Shown piece by piece: positions 32,438 to 40,657 of a DNA stretch of 64,000 nt. The stretch lies in NCBI RefSeq assembly GCF_900091505.1, contig NZ_LT607409.1, positions 5,208,001-5,272,000 on the forward strand. Reading direction: 5' to 3'. Position 1 is the stretch's first letter; every line of letters begins with the position of its first letter. The DNA is from Micromonospora chokoriensis. Its GTDB lineage: Bacteria > Actinomycetota > Actinomycetes > Mycobacteriales > Micromonosporaceae. The position numbers were made by a program, and so were the translations under genes. Under the pieces are notes generated by a model. That model worked only from the letters and a program-made list of their open reading frames with translations, was not told the origin of the DNA and ran no database searches.

Positions 32438-33912
32438 ACCGGTCCCGCCGGCTGGGCGTGCTCGCCGCCGCCCTCGCCACCACGCTCCTGGTCACCGCCG
32501 CCTGCACCGCCCGCGACGACGACCCACCGGCGCCCCCGACGGGTGCCGCCACCCCGTCGGCCACAGCCGCGCCGGGACGTGCCGTCACCGGGGTGAGCAA
32601 CCCGTTCGGGGCGCACTGGGACTGGTCGCGTTACCAGCAGTTCGCGCCGTACCTGCGGCGGATCGCCGGCTCGGCGACCTACGAGGAGATCTCCTGGTGC
32701 GAGATCGAACACACCTCGGGGCAGCCGGACTGGGCCGGGTTGGACGAGATCGCCTCCCGCAGCCGGGAGCTGGGCATCACGCTGCACCTGAAGATCCGTA
32801 CCGGGGTGTGCTGGGCGACCGGCGGCACCGCGCGCTACACCCGGGGGGCGGCGAACAAGACCGAGTCGGCGATGCCCACCGATCTCGCCGCGTACCAGCG
32901 GTTCGTCCGCTCGGTGGTGCAGCGCTACGGCCCGTACGGGGTGCGCGAGTACGCCATCGAGAACGAGGTCAACGCACCGAGTTACTGGGCCGGCAGCCCC
33001 GAGGACTACGTACGGCTCGTCAAGGCCGCCGCCGAGACGATCCGCGCGACCGACCCGCAGGCGCTGGTGGTCGACTCGGGCATCAGCAGCGTCGCGTACG
33101 GCATGGGTGTCGCCGACCGGCTGGTGCGCGCCGGTCGGGTGTCCGAGGCCGTCGCCGCCTACCAGGCGTACTTCCAGCGCCGGGTCGGCACCAGGGGCCA
33201 GCAGATTCCGGCGGTCACCGGGGCGGAGCAACTCCGCAAGGCGCTCGGCACCGACACCAACAGCCGTAGCCTGCGGTTCCTGGCCGCCACCGAGTCGCTG
33301 CTGGCCGACCGCACCGTCGACGTCCGGCAGGTGCACTTCTACGAGCACTTCAGCGGGGTCGCGCCACTGCTGGACCACCTGCGTGCGACGACACCGGCCG
33401 GCATGCCGATCCAGGCGTGGGAGGTCGGTCAGTTCTGGCGTGACGGCGACGGTGACCCGGCCAGCCGGGCCGCCAAGATGGTCAAGACGGTCACCCTGCT
33501 GGCCGCCGGTGGGATCGGCGAGATCAGCTGGTTGCCGTTGGCGTACAACCCGAACAACGCCGCCGGCAGTGAGGTCCGCTACGGCCTGCTCGACCCGGAC
33601 GGCACCGAACGCGAAGCCGGCCGGATGTTGGCGAGCCTGGCCGACGCGGCCCGGGACGCCACTGTCGCCCCGCTGCCGGCCTCGGTGGCCGACAAGCTCC
33701 ATGGGGTCGCCTTCGTGCGCGGCGGGTCGAGCACGCTGGTGCTGTGGTCGGCGTCGACCACTCCGGTGACGGTGCCGGCGGCACGGGGTGGGCAGACCGG
33801 TGCGGTGGGTGCCCCGCTGCGCGCGGCCGGGGGTGGCACCACGGTGACCGACGTCCCCGTGCTGCTGCGCGCCGACCAGCCGGTCGAGCGGATCCTCGCC
33901 GACCTGCGCTAG
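32434..33912 (+). CDS. Lipoprotein glycoside hydrolase-like protein (clan GH-A, GH39-like)
   Basis: A 492-residue exported lipoprotein. Lipobox VTAAC is followed by a Pro/Thr/Ala linker and a TIM-barrel domain. Candidate clan GH-A residues are the Glu of VREYAIENEVNAPSYW (acid/base) and the Glu of IQAWEVGQFW (nucleophile). A small all-beta C-terminal domain follows. The best by-eye match is GH39/GH5-like proteins found beside polysaccharide genes. It overlaps the upstream sulfotransferase stop as GTGA. It likely trims or releases the exopolysaccharide outside the membrane; the substrate is unknown. Confidence 0.78.
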   Translation: MNRSRRLGVLAAALATTLLVTAACTARDDDPPAPPTGAATPSATAAPGRAVTGVSNPFGAHWDWSRYQQFAPYLRRIAGSATYEEISWCEIEHTSGQPDWAGLDEIASRSRELGITLHLKIRTGVCWATGGTARYTRGAANKTESAMPTDLAAYQRFVRSVVQRYGPYGVREYAIENEVNAPSYWAGSPEDYVRLVKAAAETIRATDPQALVVDSGISSVAYGMGVADRLVRAGRVSEAVAAYQAYFQRRVGTRGQQIPAVTGAEQLRKALGTDTNSRSLRFLAATESLLADRTVDVRQVHFYEHFSGVAPLLDHLRATTPAGMPIQAWEVGQFWRDGDGDPASRAAKMVKTVTLLAAGGIGEISWLPLAYNPNNAAGSEVRYGLLDPDGTEREAGRMLASLADAARDATVAPLPASVADKLHGVAFVRGGSSTLVLWSASTTPVTVPAARGGQTGAVGAPLRAAGGGTTVTDVPVLLRADQPVERILADLR

Positions 33913-33988
33913 CCGACTGGTTCCTCGACCTACCTCCGGCGGGCGCTCGCTGACCCATGCCGACCTGCCGCCTGGCCGGTGCCGCGCG

Positions 33989-34840
33989 CTAGCCGGGCCA
34001 GGGGTCGGGCCAGTCGAGCAGGGCGGCCAGGCGGGCGTTGTGCGGCGCGAAGTACGCGGCCAGCCGGTCCCGCAGCTGCGGGGTCAGCTGCGAGGCGCCC
34101 TCGTCGACGCGGCGGGTGTGCCGGGTGAACGCCTCGGGTGTGAAGGCCGGCAGGTCGAGGAAGGCCAGGATCGCGCGGTACGTGCCCGTCGGGTCGGCGT
34201 GCAGGTCCTCGGTCCGGGCGACGTGGATCCGTTCCCGGGGGACGTGCGCGAACCACCGCTCGACCTGCTCGGCGTAGCGGCCCCGGGCGGCGTACGAGTG
34301 GTTGCGTAACGCCCGGTGCGCGGCACGGGTGTCCGGGCCGCCACGCGTCGCCCGGGCCAGCCGCTCCTCCTCGGCGTCGAGCGCGTCGGTGAAGGTCAGC
34401 GGCTCCAGCCCGTACGAGCGGGTGTGCAGGTAGTGCGAGTAGGCCCGCTGCACCGGGTCCCGCAGCAGGGCGACGAAGCGGGCCTGCGGCAGGGCCGCCG
34501 CGACCCGGGACGGCACCCCCGGATGGAACAGGTAGTAGGGGCTCGCCTCGAACGTGCGCTCGTCCGGGGCGAGGCGCGGGAAGTGCCCCCGGTACCAGCG
34601 CGTGCCTCGCCCATGGTGGACGCTGAAGTACTGCAACTCCTTGCCGGTGGCCACCCGTACCCGGGGATGCGCGGCGAGGTGGTGGTACAGCGAGGTGGTG
34701 CCGCAGCGTTGACCGCCGATCACCAGGAAGTCGGGCAGTGGGCCGGGCTCGCCCGGCCGCGCGGCGCGTCCCCACGCCCGGGTCGCGCGCACACCTCGAC
34801 GCAGGTGGTCGGTGACCTGACGTCGACCGGGCGTGCTCAC
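33989..34840 (-). CDS. PAPS-dependent sulfotransferase (heparan-type layout)
   Basis: A 283-residue sulfotransferase. The PAPS loop is DFLVIGGQRCGTTSLYHHL, followed by GKELQYFSVHHGRGTRWY and the 3-prime phosphate site VALLRDPVQRAYSHYLH. The GKE...FF.....G..WY layout is the one seen in heparan sulfate N/O-sulfotransferases and their bacterial relatives, which act on carbohydrate chains. The GTG at 34840 overlaps the flippase stop by four bases. It is the last gene of the flippase/polymerase/Wzz unit, and the strongest link between sulfation and the polysaccharide. Confidence 0.91.
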   Translation of the reverse strand: MSTPGRRQVTDHLRRGVRATRAWGRAARPGEPGPLPDFLVIGGQRCGTTSLYHHLAAHPRVRVATGKELQYFSVHHGRGTRWYRGHFPRLAPDERTFEASPYYLFHPGVPSRVAAALPQARFVALLRDPVQRAYSHYLHTRSYGLEPLTFTDALDAEEERLARATRGGPDTRAAHRALRNHSYAARGRYAEQVERWFAHVPRERIHVARTEDLHADPTGTYRAILAFLDLPAFTPEAFTRHTRRVDEGASQLTPQLRDRLAAYFAPHNARLAALLDWPDPWPG

Positions 34841-36408
34841 GAACCGACCTTCGCGGCGGGGCTGCCGGCCGGGGCGGCGCGTCGGCCGCCCCGACGGGTC
34901 ACCGAACGCAGCACCATGACGTCCTCCCGACTGAGCCCGAGGGCGAGCACACCGGCGCAGTACGCCCCCACGATCGCGGTCAGGCCGACGGTGAGCTGCG
35001 CGACCCAGCCCTCGACCAGCCACCGCACACCGAACCCGACGACCACCGCGAACACCGCGGCGGCCAGCCCCTTGAGCATGCCGGTCGTCAGCGGCACCGT
35101 GTGCACCTGCGCGCGCACCTGCCACACCCGGGCGACGTTCACCGCGGCCAGCGAGACCGCCCAGGCCACCGCCGCGCCGAGGATGCCGTACGCCGGGATG
35201 AGCCACAGGTTGAGCAGGATGTTGAGCACCAGGGCGGCGAGGTTGTCGACCATGTTGACCGCGACCCGGCCCGACATGTTCAGCAGCGTCCCGCACGGCC
35301 CGGTGGCGGCGTTGACGAGTTGGCCGAGCGCCAGCACGACCGTGACCGCCGCGCCGCCGACCAGACCGGGCCCACCGACGAGGCGCAGCAACTGCTCCGG
35401 GAAGACCAGCAACGCCACGAACGCCGGCAGCGACAGTCGCAGCACCCAGCCGGTGGCGACCCGGTAGATCCGGCGGACCTCGTCCAGCCGACCCTGGTGG
35501 TAGAGGTGCGCCAGGTGCGGGCCGAACGAGGCGTTGACCGGTGCGAGCACGAACACCGCGATCGTCACCAGCCGGGTCGCCACGTGGTAGACGCCGATCG
35601 CGTCGGGCCCGTAGTCGAAGAACCCGAGCAGCAACGCGTCCACCCAGATCAGCCCGGTCGAGGAGAGCGAGGAGACCCAGCTGACCGTGGAGAAGCGGAA
35701 CAGCTCTCCCGGCCGGTACGCGGGCCGGGCGGCCGGCACCCGGCGCACCATCCGGGTGAGCGCCACCAGAGCGAACCCGGCGGCGCTCCAGCTGGCCACC
35801 ACGAGGGCCCAGAACGCGCCGGTCAGGCCCGCCCCCACGGCGAGCGCCACCGCGGTGAGGACCAGCCGGGCCGCCGGTTCGTAGACCTGGCCGATGAGCG
35901 CGTAGGCCCGTTGGGTACGCCAACCCCGGGTGGCCGCGAGGGCGGCCTCGCAGACGGTCGAGGCGGGCAGGCACAGCGCGACCAACCGCAGACCGGTGCT
36001 GAGCTGCGGGTCGTGCAGTGCCCCGGCGAGCCACGGCGCGCCGACCGTCAGACCGACGGCGATGACTGTGGACGCCACGACCGAGATGCCGATCCCGAGG
36101 CGGATCGCGCCCCGCAGCGCCGCCGGGTCGTCGTCGGCGAGGTGCACCGCCACGAACCGGGTCAGCCCGGCGCGGAAACCGGACAGCGAGAGCAGCCCGA
36201 GCAACGACAGCACGGCGTAGACCTGGGCGTACCGGCCCAGCTCGCGTACGCCCAGCACGCGGGCCAGCAACAGCATGACCAGGAAGAGCGCCACCTGGCT
36301 GAGCACCGCGCTCGCCAGGTTCAGCATGCCGCCGCGCGCCATGCCGCGTACCTGCTGATCGCCGGCCTCCGGCGGGGCCGGTGGCCGCCCGGTCAGCTCG
36401 CCGCGCAC
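34837..36408 (-). CDS. Oligosaccharide flippase (Wzx-like, MOP superfamily)
   Basis: A 523-residue polytopic membrane protein with about 12-14 hydrophobic helices. The N-terminal MARGGMLNLASAVLSQVALF and the early LLLARVLGVRELGRYAQVYA block are the classical polysaccharide flippase signature. It should move lipid-linked repeat units across the cytoplasmic membrane. The start at GTG 36408 leaves a 20-residue soluble leader; the ATG of MARGGML is an alternative. It follows the Wzz-like gene by 22 bases and is coupled to the downstream sulfotransferase gene. Confidence 0.92.
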   Translation of the reverse strand: MRGELTGRPPAPPEAGDQQVRGMARGGMLNLASAVLSQVALFLVMLLLARVLGVRELGRYAQVYAVLSLLGLLSLSGFRAGLTRFVAVHLADDDPAALRGAIRLGIGISVVASTVIAVGLTVGAPWLAGALHDPQLSTGLRLVALCLPASTVCEAALAATRGWRTQRAYALIGQVYEPAARLVLTAVALAVGAGLTGAFWALVVASWSAAGFALVALTRMVRRVPAARPAYRPGELFRFSTVSWVSSLSSTGLIWVDALLLGFFDYGPDAIGVYHVATRLVTIAVFVLAPVNASFGPHLAHLYHQGRLDEVRRIYRVATGWVLRLSLPAFVALLVFPEQLLRLVGGPGLVGGAAVTVVLALGQLVNAATGPCGTLLNMSGRVAVNMVDNLAALVLNILLNLWLIPAYGILGAAVAWAVSLAAVNVARVWQVRAQVHTVPLTTGMLKGLAAAVFAVVVGFGVRWLVEGWVAQLTVGLTAIVGAYCAGVLALGLSREDVMVLRSVTRRGGRRAAPAGSPAAKVGS

Positions 36409-36430
36409 CTGGCGGCCCGTTCCCGGGCGG

Positions 36431-37489
36431 TCACGGCCGTGCCGCGGGCACGGTCCGCGCCGACACCGGCGGCTCGGCCGGCGTCTGCGCCGGCGGGTCG
36501 CTCGGGGTCGGCGCGGTGGTCGGGCGACCGGTCAGGCGTGCCCGCGAGAGCAGTTCGAGGACACCGACCAGCAGCACGCCGAGCAGCAGGCCGGCACCGC
36601 CCACCGGCACTGCGGTACGCACCAGCTCGGCCATCCGGCTCACGTCGTGCGTCTCGCCGATGCTGGTCACCTGCTTCGGATCGGCGGCCTGGGCCTGGGC
36701 CCGGGCCGCCTGCAACCCCTCCCGGGCCTGCGACAGCGCGCCGGTCGCCGCGTCCCGCTGGGCGAGCAGCGCCTGGTAGTCGGGGAGTTTCGGCCCCAGC
36801 TCGTCGAGCTTCTTCTGGGCTGCGGTGATCGCGGCGGCCGCCGCGCCCGCGCCCCGGCTGTTGCCGACCGCCTGCATGGAGAGTTGCTGCTGCCGCAGAC
36901 TGGTCAGCTCACCCAGCGTCGCCTGGTAGATCCGGTCCGGCTGGGAGACCTTGTTGGCCTTCTCCCACTCACCGATCGCCGTGGTGGCGGCGGTGACGTC
37001 GGCATTGGCCGCCTCGACCTCGCTGGTGGCGATGCCGACCTGGGAGGAGAACAGGAAGGCGAGCGCGCGGGTGGTGGTCGCGCCCAGCACCGGCGCGACG
37101 GTCGCCCGGTCGCCGGCGGTGTACGTCACCTCCAGTTGGCTGCTCGCGCCGACCTGGGTGACGGCGAGGCCGTCGCGCAGCCGCTCCGGCGTCACCCCGG
37201 TGTCACCGGCCACGTCGGCGAGGACCCGGGGTGAGGTGACCGCCGCGCCGAAGGCCGCCACGAACTGGTTCGCCGCCTGCGTGCCGGTGTACTGCGTACC
37301 GGCCGCCCCGCCCACCAGCGCCGGCGCCGCCACGTAGGCGGTGCCGCTGTACTGCTGTGGCGCGAGCAGGACGATGCCGGCCGCCGCGCCGGTGGCGACC
37401 AGCGGCACCCCCACGAGTACCCAGAGGCGCCGTCGGGCGACCCGCAGGTAGTCGACGATCTCCACTTTTTCCCCAATGCTGTCGTTCAC
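36431..37489 (-). CDS. Wzz-like polysaccharide chain-length protein (no kinase domain)
   Basis: A 352-residue membrane protein. An N-terminal Wzz segment (VEIVDYLRVARRRLWVLVG) with one helix, a periplasmic-type helical region containing coiled coil (about residues 150-260, e.g. ANADVTAATTAIGEWEKAN), and a second helix near 285-305 (GGAGLLLGVLLVGVLELL) are followed by a Pro/Thr tail. Wzz proteins set chain length. The cytoplasmic BY-kinase domain found in many actinobacterial homologues is absent, since there is no Walker A motif after the second helix. GTG at 37489 directly follows the polymerase stop. Confidence 0.87.
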   Translation of the reverse strand: MNDSIGEKVEIVDYLRVARRRLWVLVGVPLVATGAAAGIVLLAPQQYSGTAYVAAPALVGGAAGTQYTGTQAANQFVAAFGAAVTSPRVLADVAGDTGVTPERLRDGLAVTQVGASSQLEVTYTAGDRATVAPVLGATTTRALAFLFSSQVGIATSEVEAANADVTAATTAIGEWEKANKVSQPDRIYQATLGELTSLRQQQLSMQAVGNSRGAGAAAAAITAAQKKLDELGPKLPDYQALLAQRDAATGALSQAREGLQAARAQAQAADPKQVTSIGETHDVSRMAELVRTAVPVGGAGLLLGVLLVGVLELLSRARLTGRPTTAPTPSDPPAQTPAEPPVSARTVPAARP

Positions 37490-39022
37490 TCAGACCGGGA
37501 CGGACGTGCTTCGCGGCTGCTCGCCGGCCACCTGCGGAACCGGGTGGCGGGCGATCGCACTGGCCGCCGCGGCGAACGCGACGAAATACCAGAGCGTAAC
37601 CACATTGGAAATGACGTTGGACGCCGCGCTGACCGCCACGAACGCGACGGCGCAACCGGTGAAACCGACAGCGACGCCCCGCTCGAAGCTGCCCGGCGGC
37701 GCCCGCCGCAGCGCCCGGCGCGCGGTGTGCAGAAAGGCGACAAGCATCATCAGGTACGCCCCGAGACCGAGCAACCCGGTCTCGACGTACGCCCGGAGGA
37801 AGTCGTTGTGCGGCTTCTTCGCCTCGTCGGTCTCACGCTGGGTCATGTTCGGCCCGATGCCGGTGACCGGATTACGGTCGGCCAGCGTGACGATCTCGGT
37901 CCAGTAGCCGATCCGCCACGCCAGGGTGTTCCCGGTCGGATCCCCGCCGACGGCGCGTGAGCTGCCGAGTTGGGCGAACCGCTCACCGACGGCGGGCACC
38001 AGGGCCACCCCGGCGACCGCCACCACGCAGAGGGTGACCAGCATCCGCTTGCTGCGGTGCAGCACGGCGACCACGACCAGACCGATCGCCGCGCCGAGCA
38101 GGGCGCTGCGGGTGTTGCTCAGCAACAGGAACAGCAACGAGAGCCCGAGCAGCACGCCGAGGATCACCCGCAGGCGGCGACCCAGGAAGCGGTACACCGC
38201 GAACCCGAAGATCACCATGAACATCAGGTAGCGACCGAACGTGGTCGACTGGCTGAACGTGCCGCTGATCCGGGTGAAGTCGCCCTTCATCTCGGCCGGC
38301 GGGTTGCCGAGCAGCGACAGGACGACCGTGTAGCCGAGCGACAGCACCAGCGAGACGTAGCAGGCGAGCAGAATCCGACGGATCGCCGCGGTGTTCGGCA
38401 TCAGTTGTTCCAGCACCACGAACATCACCACCACGGTGAGGATCCGCAGCGCCTCCAGCAGGCTGTTCGCCGGCCGGGTCGCGCCCAACGCGCTCACCAC
38501 GCTGCTGGCCCCGACGAGCAGCATGGCCCACCCCAGGGGCGAGCCGCGCAACCGCCCGTGCCGGCTGAGCTGCGCGGCCAACCACAGCCCGGCGGCGAGG
38601 AGGAACAGCACCGCGAGCAGCGTGGACGGGTCCATCACCCGGGCGGCGCCGGCGGAGTCGGGCCGGCCGGCACTCGGTCCGGTGAGCTTGAACAGGTCGA
38701 CGCAGGAGCGGACCGCGAGCATCAGCAACACGTACCCGGAGAACCGGGTCAGCGCGAGGACTGCCACCGCGACGCCCGCGACCACCGCGAGTGGCAGCAC
38801 CATGCCGCGACGGTCACCGGCCGCCATCGAGACGCCGGCGACCACCGCCACGGCGGCGGCGGCCAGCGCCGCCGCGCCGGTGAGCAGACGGGTCGTGTCC
38901 ACCCTGGTGCTCATCGGTGGAGTCCCGCCGCCCGGCGGATGACCGGGTCGTTGCGCATCGACCACCTGCTGCGTGTGTTGTCCCACTGATCCCACTGAAC
39001 CGACGTCGACGCTGCCGGGCAT
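37490..39022 (-). CDS. O-antigen ligase / polymerase-like membrane protein (Wzy_C)
   Basis: A 510-residue protein with about 11-12 transmembrane helices. The large extracytoplasmic loop carries WRIGYWTEIVTLADRNPVTG, GIGPNM and KPHNDFLRAYVETGLLGLG, the hallmark of the Wzy_C/WaaL family with its conserved His. It should polymerise or ligate exopolysaccharide repeat units outside the membrane. The ATG at 39022 lies after GGAGG; the ATG at 38914 (MSTRVDTTR), nearer the first helix, is the alternative. It abuts the Wzz-like gene. Confidence 0.9.
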   Translation of the reverse strand: MPGSVDVGSVGSVGQHTQQVVDAQRPGHPPGGGTPPMSTRVDTTRLLTGAAALAAAAVAVVAGVSMAAGDRRGMVLPLAVVAGVAVAVLALTRFSGYVLLMLAVRSCVDLFKLTGPSAGRPDSAGAARVMDPSTLLAVLFLLAAGLWLAAQLSRHGRLRGSPLGWAMLLVGASSVVSALGATRPANSLLEALRILTVVVMFVVLEQLMPNTAAIRRILLACYVSLVLSLGYTVVLSLLGNPPAEMKGDFTRISGTFSQSTTFGRYLMFMVIFGFAVYRFLGRRLRVILGVLLGLSLLFLLLSNTRSALLGAAIGLVVVAVLHRSKRMLVTLCVVAVAGVALVPAVGERFAQLGSSRAVGGDPTGNTLAWRIGYWTEIVTLADRNPVTGIGPNMTQRETDEAKKPHNDFLRAYVETGLLGLGAYLMMLVAFLHTARRALRRAPPGSFERGVAVGFTGCAVAFVAVSAASNVISNVVTLWYFVAFAAAASAIARHPVPQVAGEQPRSTSVPV

Positions 39023-39156
39023 GGTGAACCGATCCTCCCGGCACAAGATCGGTTCAATCTAGCCCGGTCACCGCCTCGGAAGAAGGGGCCGTTGCACCGA
39101 TCGGCTGATCCCCCGCAGGGCTGACCCGCCGCCGTACCGGGGAACGGGCCGAACGG

Positions 39157-40452
39157 TCAGTCGGCGGCGGTCGGCAGTCGTGCCCTGACGCGACGGCCCC
39201 TGGCCGGGACCAGGCTGAGGTAGAGGCGCTCCAACTCGTGGGCGGCGGTGTCCCAGCTGTACGTCTCGGTGACCCGGTCACCCAGCGCCGTCGCGCCGGC
39301 CCGCTCCCCCGCCAGGTCCCCGAGCAGCGCCGTCAGCACCCGGACCAGGTCGTCCTCGTCGCCGTCGCGGAACAACCGGCCGCCGGCGGCGTCGGACTCC
39401 AGCACCTCCAGGTGCGGCGCGATGTCGCTGGCGACCACGGGAAGCCCGTACGCGGCAGCCTCCAGCAGGGTCAACGGCAGCCCTTCGAGGCGGGACGGCT
39501 GGACGAAGCCGGCGGCGTTGGCGTACAGCTCGGCGAGGAGGTCTCCGTAGGCGAACCCGGTGAAGACGATCCGGTCGTCCCCTTCGGCGGCACGGTGCAG
39601 CTGGTCCACGTAGTCGTCGGTGAACGACGACCCGCCGACGATCGCCAGCCGCACTCCGGTGTCGAGCCGCCGGAAGGCCCGGATCAGCAGGTCGGCGGCC
39701 TTCTCCGGGACCAGCCGGCCGACCAGCAGCAGATAACCGCCGGGGGCCAGCCCGAAGCGGGCCTCGATCTGTCGGCTCGACGCCCGCCGGGCCGGGTTGA
39801 CGCCGTTCGGGATGTAGGTCGTGGGCCGGCCGAACCGGGTCTCGTAGTGGGTGGCGAGCCCTCGGGAGACGGCGACCCGCTGGTGCGGGACGTAACCGCT
39901 GAGCCAGTGGGCGCTGCCCAGCACCGTACGCGCGGCGAGGCCCCACTTGGCCCGCTGGTTGTCCAACCCGTGCACCGTCAACACCACGCCCGCGCGGGAG
40001 AACATCCGGGGCACCGGTGCGACCAGGGCCGGCCCGAGCCCGTGGTAGTGCACGATGTCCGGTCGTCCGGTCATCGCCGCCACGGTCGAGGTGGCCGCGT
40101 GCACGATGGCGTCGAGGTGCTTGCTCGCGATGGTGTGCACCTCGCGCAGGCGTACGCCCCGGTAGTCGTCGGCCGGCATCCTGCCGTAGCTCCGGCGACA
40201 GTAGACGGTGACCTCGTGCCCGAAGCCGGCCAGCCGGCTGGCCATCTCCTCGACGTGCCGCTCGATGCCGCCGTAGGTCGCCGGCATCCCCTTCTGCCCG
40301 ATCATCGCGATCCGCAGTGGACGCCACCCGGCACCGGCGTCCTCCGGACCGGTCGACGGGGCGACACGGGCCGACTGAGCCCGTTGCCGGGGGATCGCGG
40401 GACCACCCGCGTGTCGATCCGCTTCCTCGGCCTGCAGGTCGGGATGGGCCAC
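39157..40452 (-). CDS. Glycosyltransferase family 4 with DUF1972-type N-terminus
   Basis: A 431-residue GT-B enzyme. The donor and acceptor motifs are IAMIGQKGMPATYGGIERHV, where the IGxxGxPAxYGGxE block is the DUF1972 signature, then DIVHYHGLGPALVAP, YIPNGVN, LLLVGRLVPEKAADLLI and SRLEGLPLTLLEAAAYGLPVVAS. Related enzymes add rhamnose or other sugars in exopolysaccharide assembly. GTG at 40452 is preferred because GGGAG precedes it; the frame is open further upstream. It is first in the polymerase/Wzz/flippase/sulfotransferase unit, 134 bases before the polymerase gene. Confidence 0.92.
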   Translation of the reverse strand: MAHPDLQAEEADRHAGGPAIPRQRAQSARVAPSTGPEDAGAGWRPLRIAMIGQKGMPATYGGIERHVEEMASRLAGFGHEVTVYCRRSYGRMPADDYRGVRLREVHTIASKHLDAIVHAATSTVAAMTGRPDIVHYHGLGPALVAPVPRMFSRAGVVLTVHGLDNQRAKWGLAARTVLGSAHWLSGYVPHQRVAVSRGLATHYETRFGRPTTYIPNGVNPARRASSRQIEARFGLAPGGYLLLVGRLVPEKAADLLIRAFRRLDTGVRLAIVGGSSFTDDYVDQLHRAAEGDDRIVFTGFAYGDLLAELYANAAGFVQPSRLEGLPLTLLEAAAYGLPVVASDIAPHLEVLESDAAGGRLFRDGDEDDLVRVLTALLGDLAGERAGATALGDRVTETYSWDTAAHELERLYLSLVPARGRRVRARLPTAAD

Positions 40453-40605
40453 GATGACTCCCTGCGTGACTAGGTCCGCGCCCGTCACCCGGGCAGGTGA
40501 ACACCTTGTCACGTCATGGGCCGTACGCCAGCCGATCAGTCGTACAAAAAAATCATCAGTGGGATTCGCGCCCTATGGGATGTCATCGACATGACGCCGA
40601 CATGG

Positions 40606-40646
40606 ACGAGCCCCGACCGATCGCTGACGGATCGGCCGGGGCTCGT
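40606..40646 (-). terminator. katG terminator
   Basis: A 17-bp stem with a single mismatch (40606-40622 with 40630-40646) and a seven-base loop lies 12 bases past the katG stop on the minus strand. Confidence 0.8.
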
Positions 40647-40657
40647 CGTGGTCACCG

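Noticed and set aside
27232..40452. The polysaccharide locus read as a natural-product biosynthetic cluster
   Set aside because: No PKS, NRPS, terpene or RiPP genes are present; the Wzx/Wzy/Wzz set points to a surface polysaccharide.
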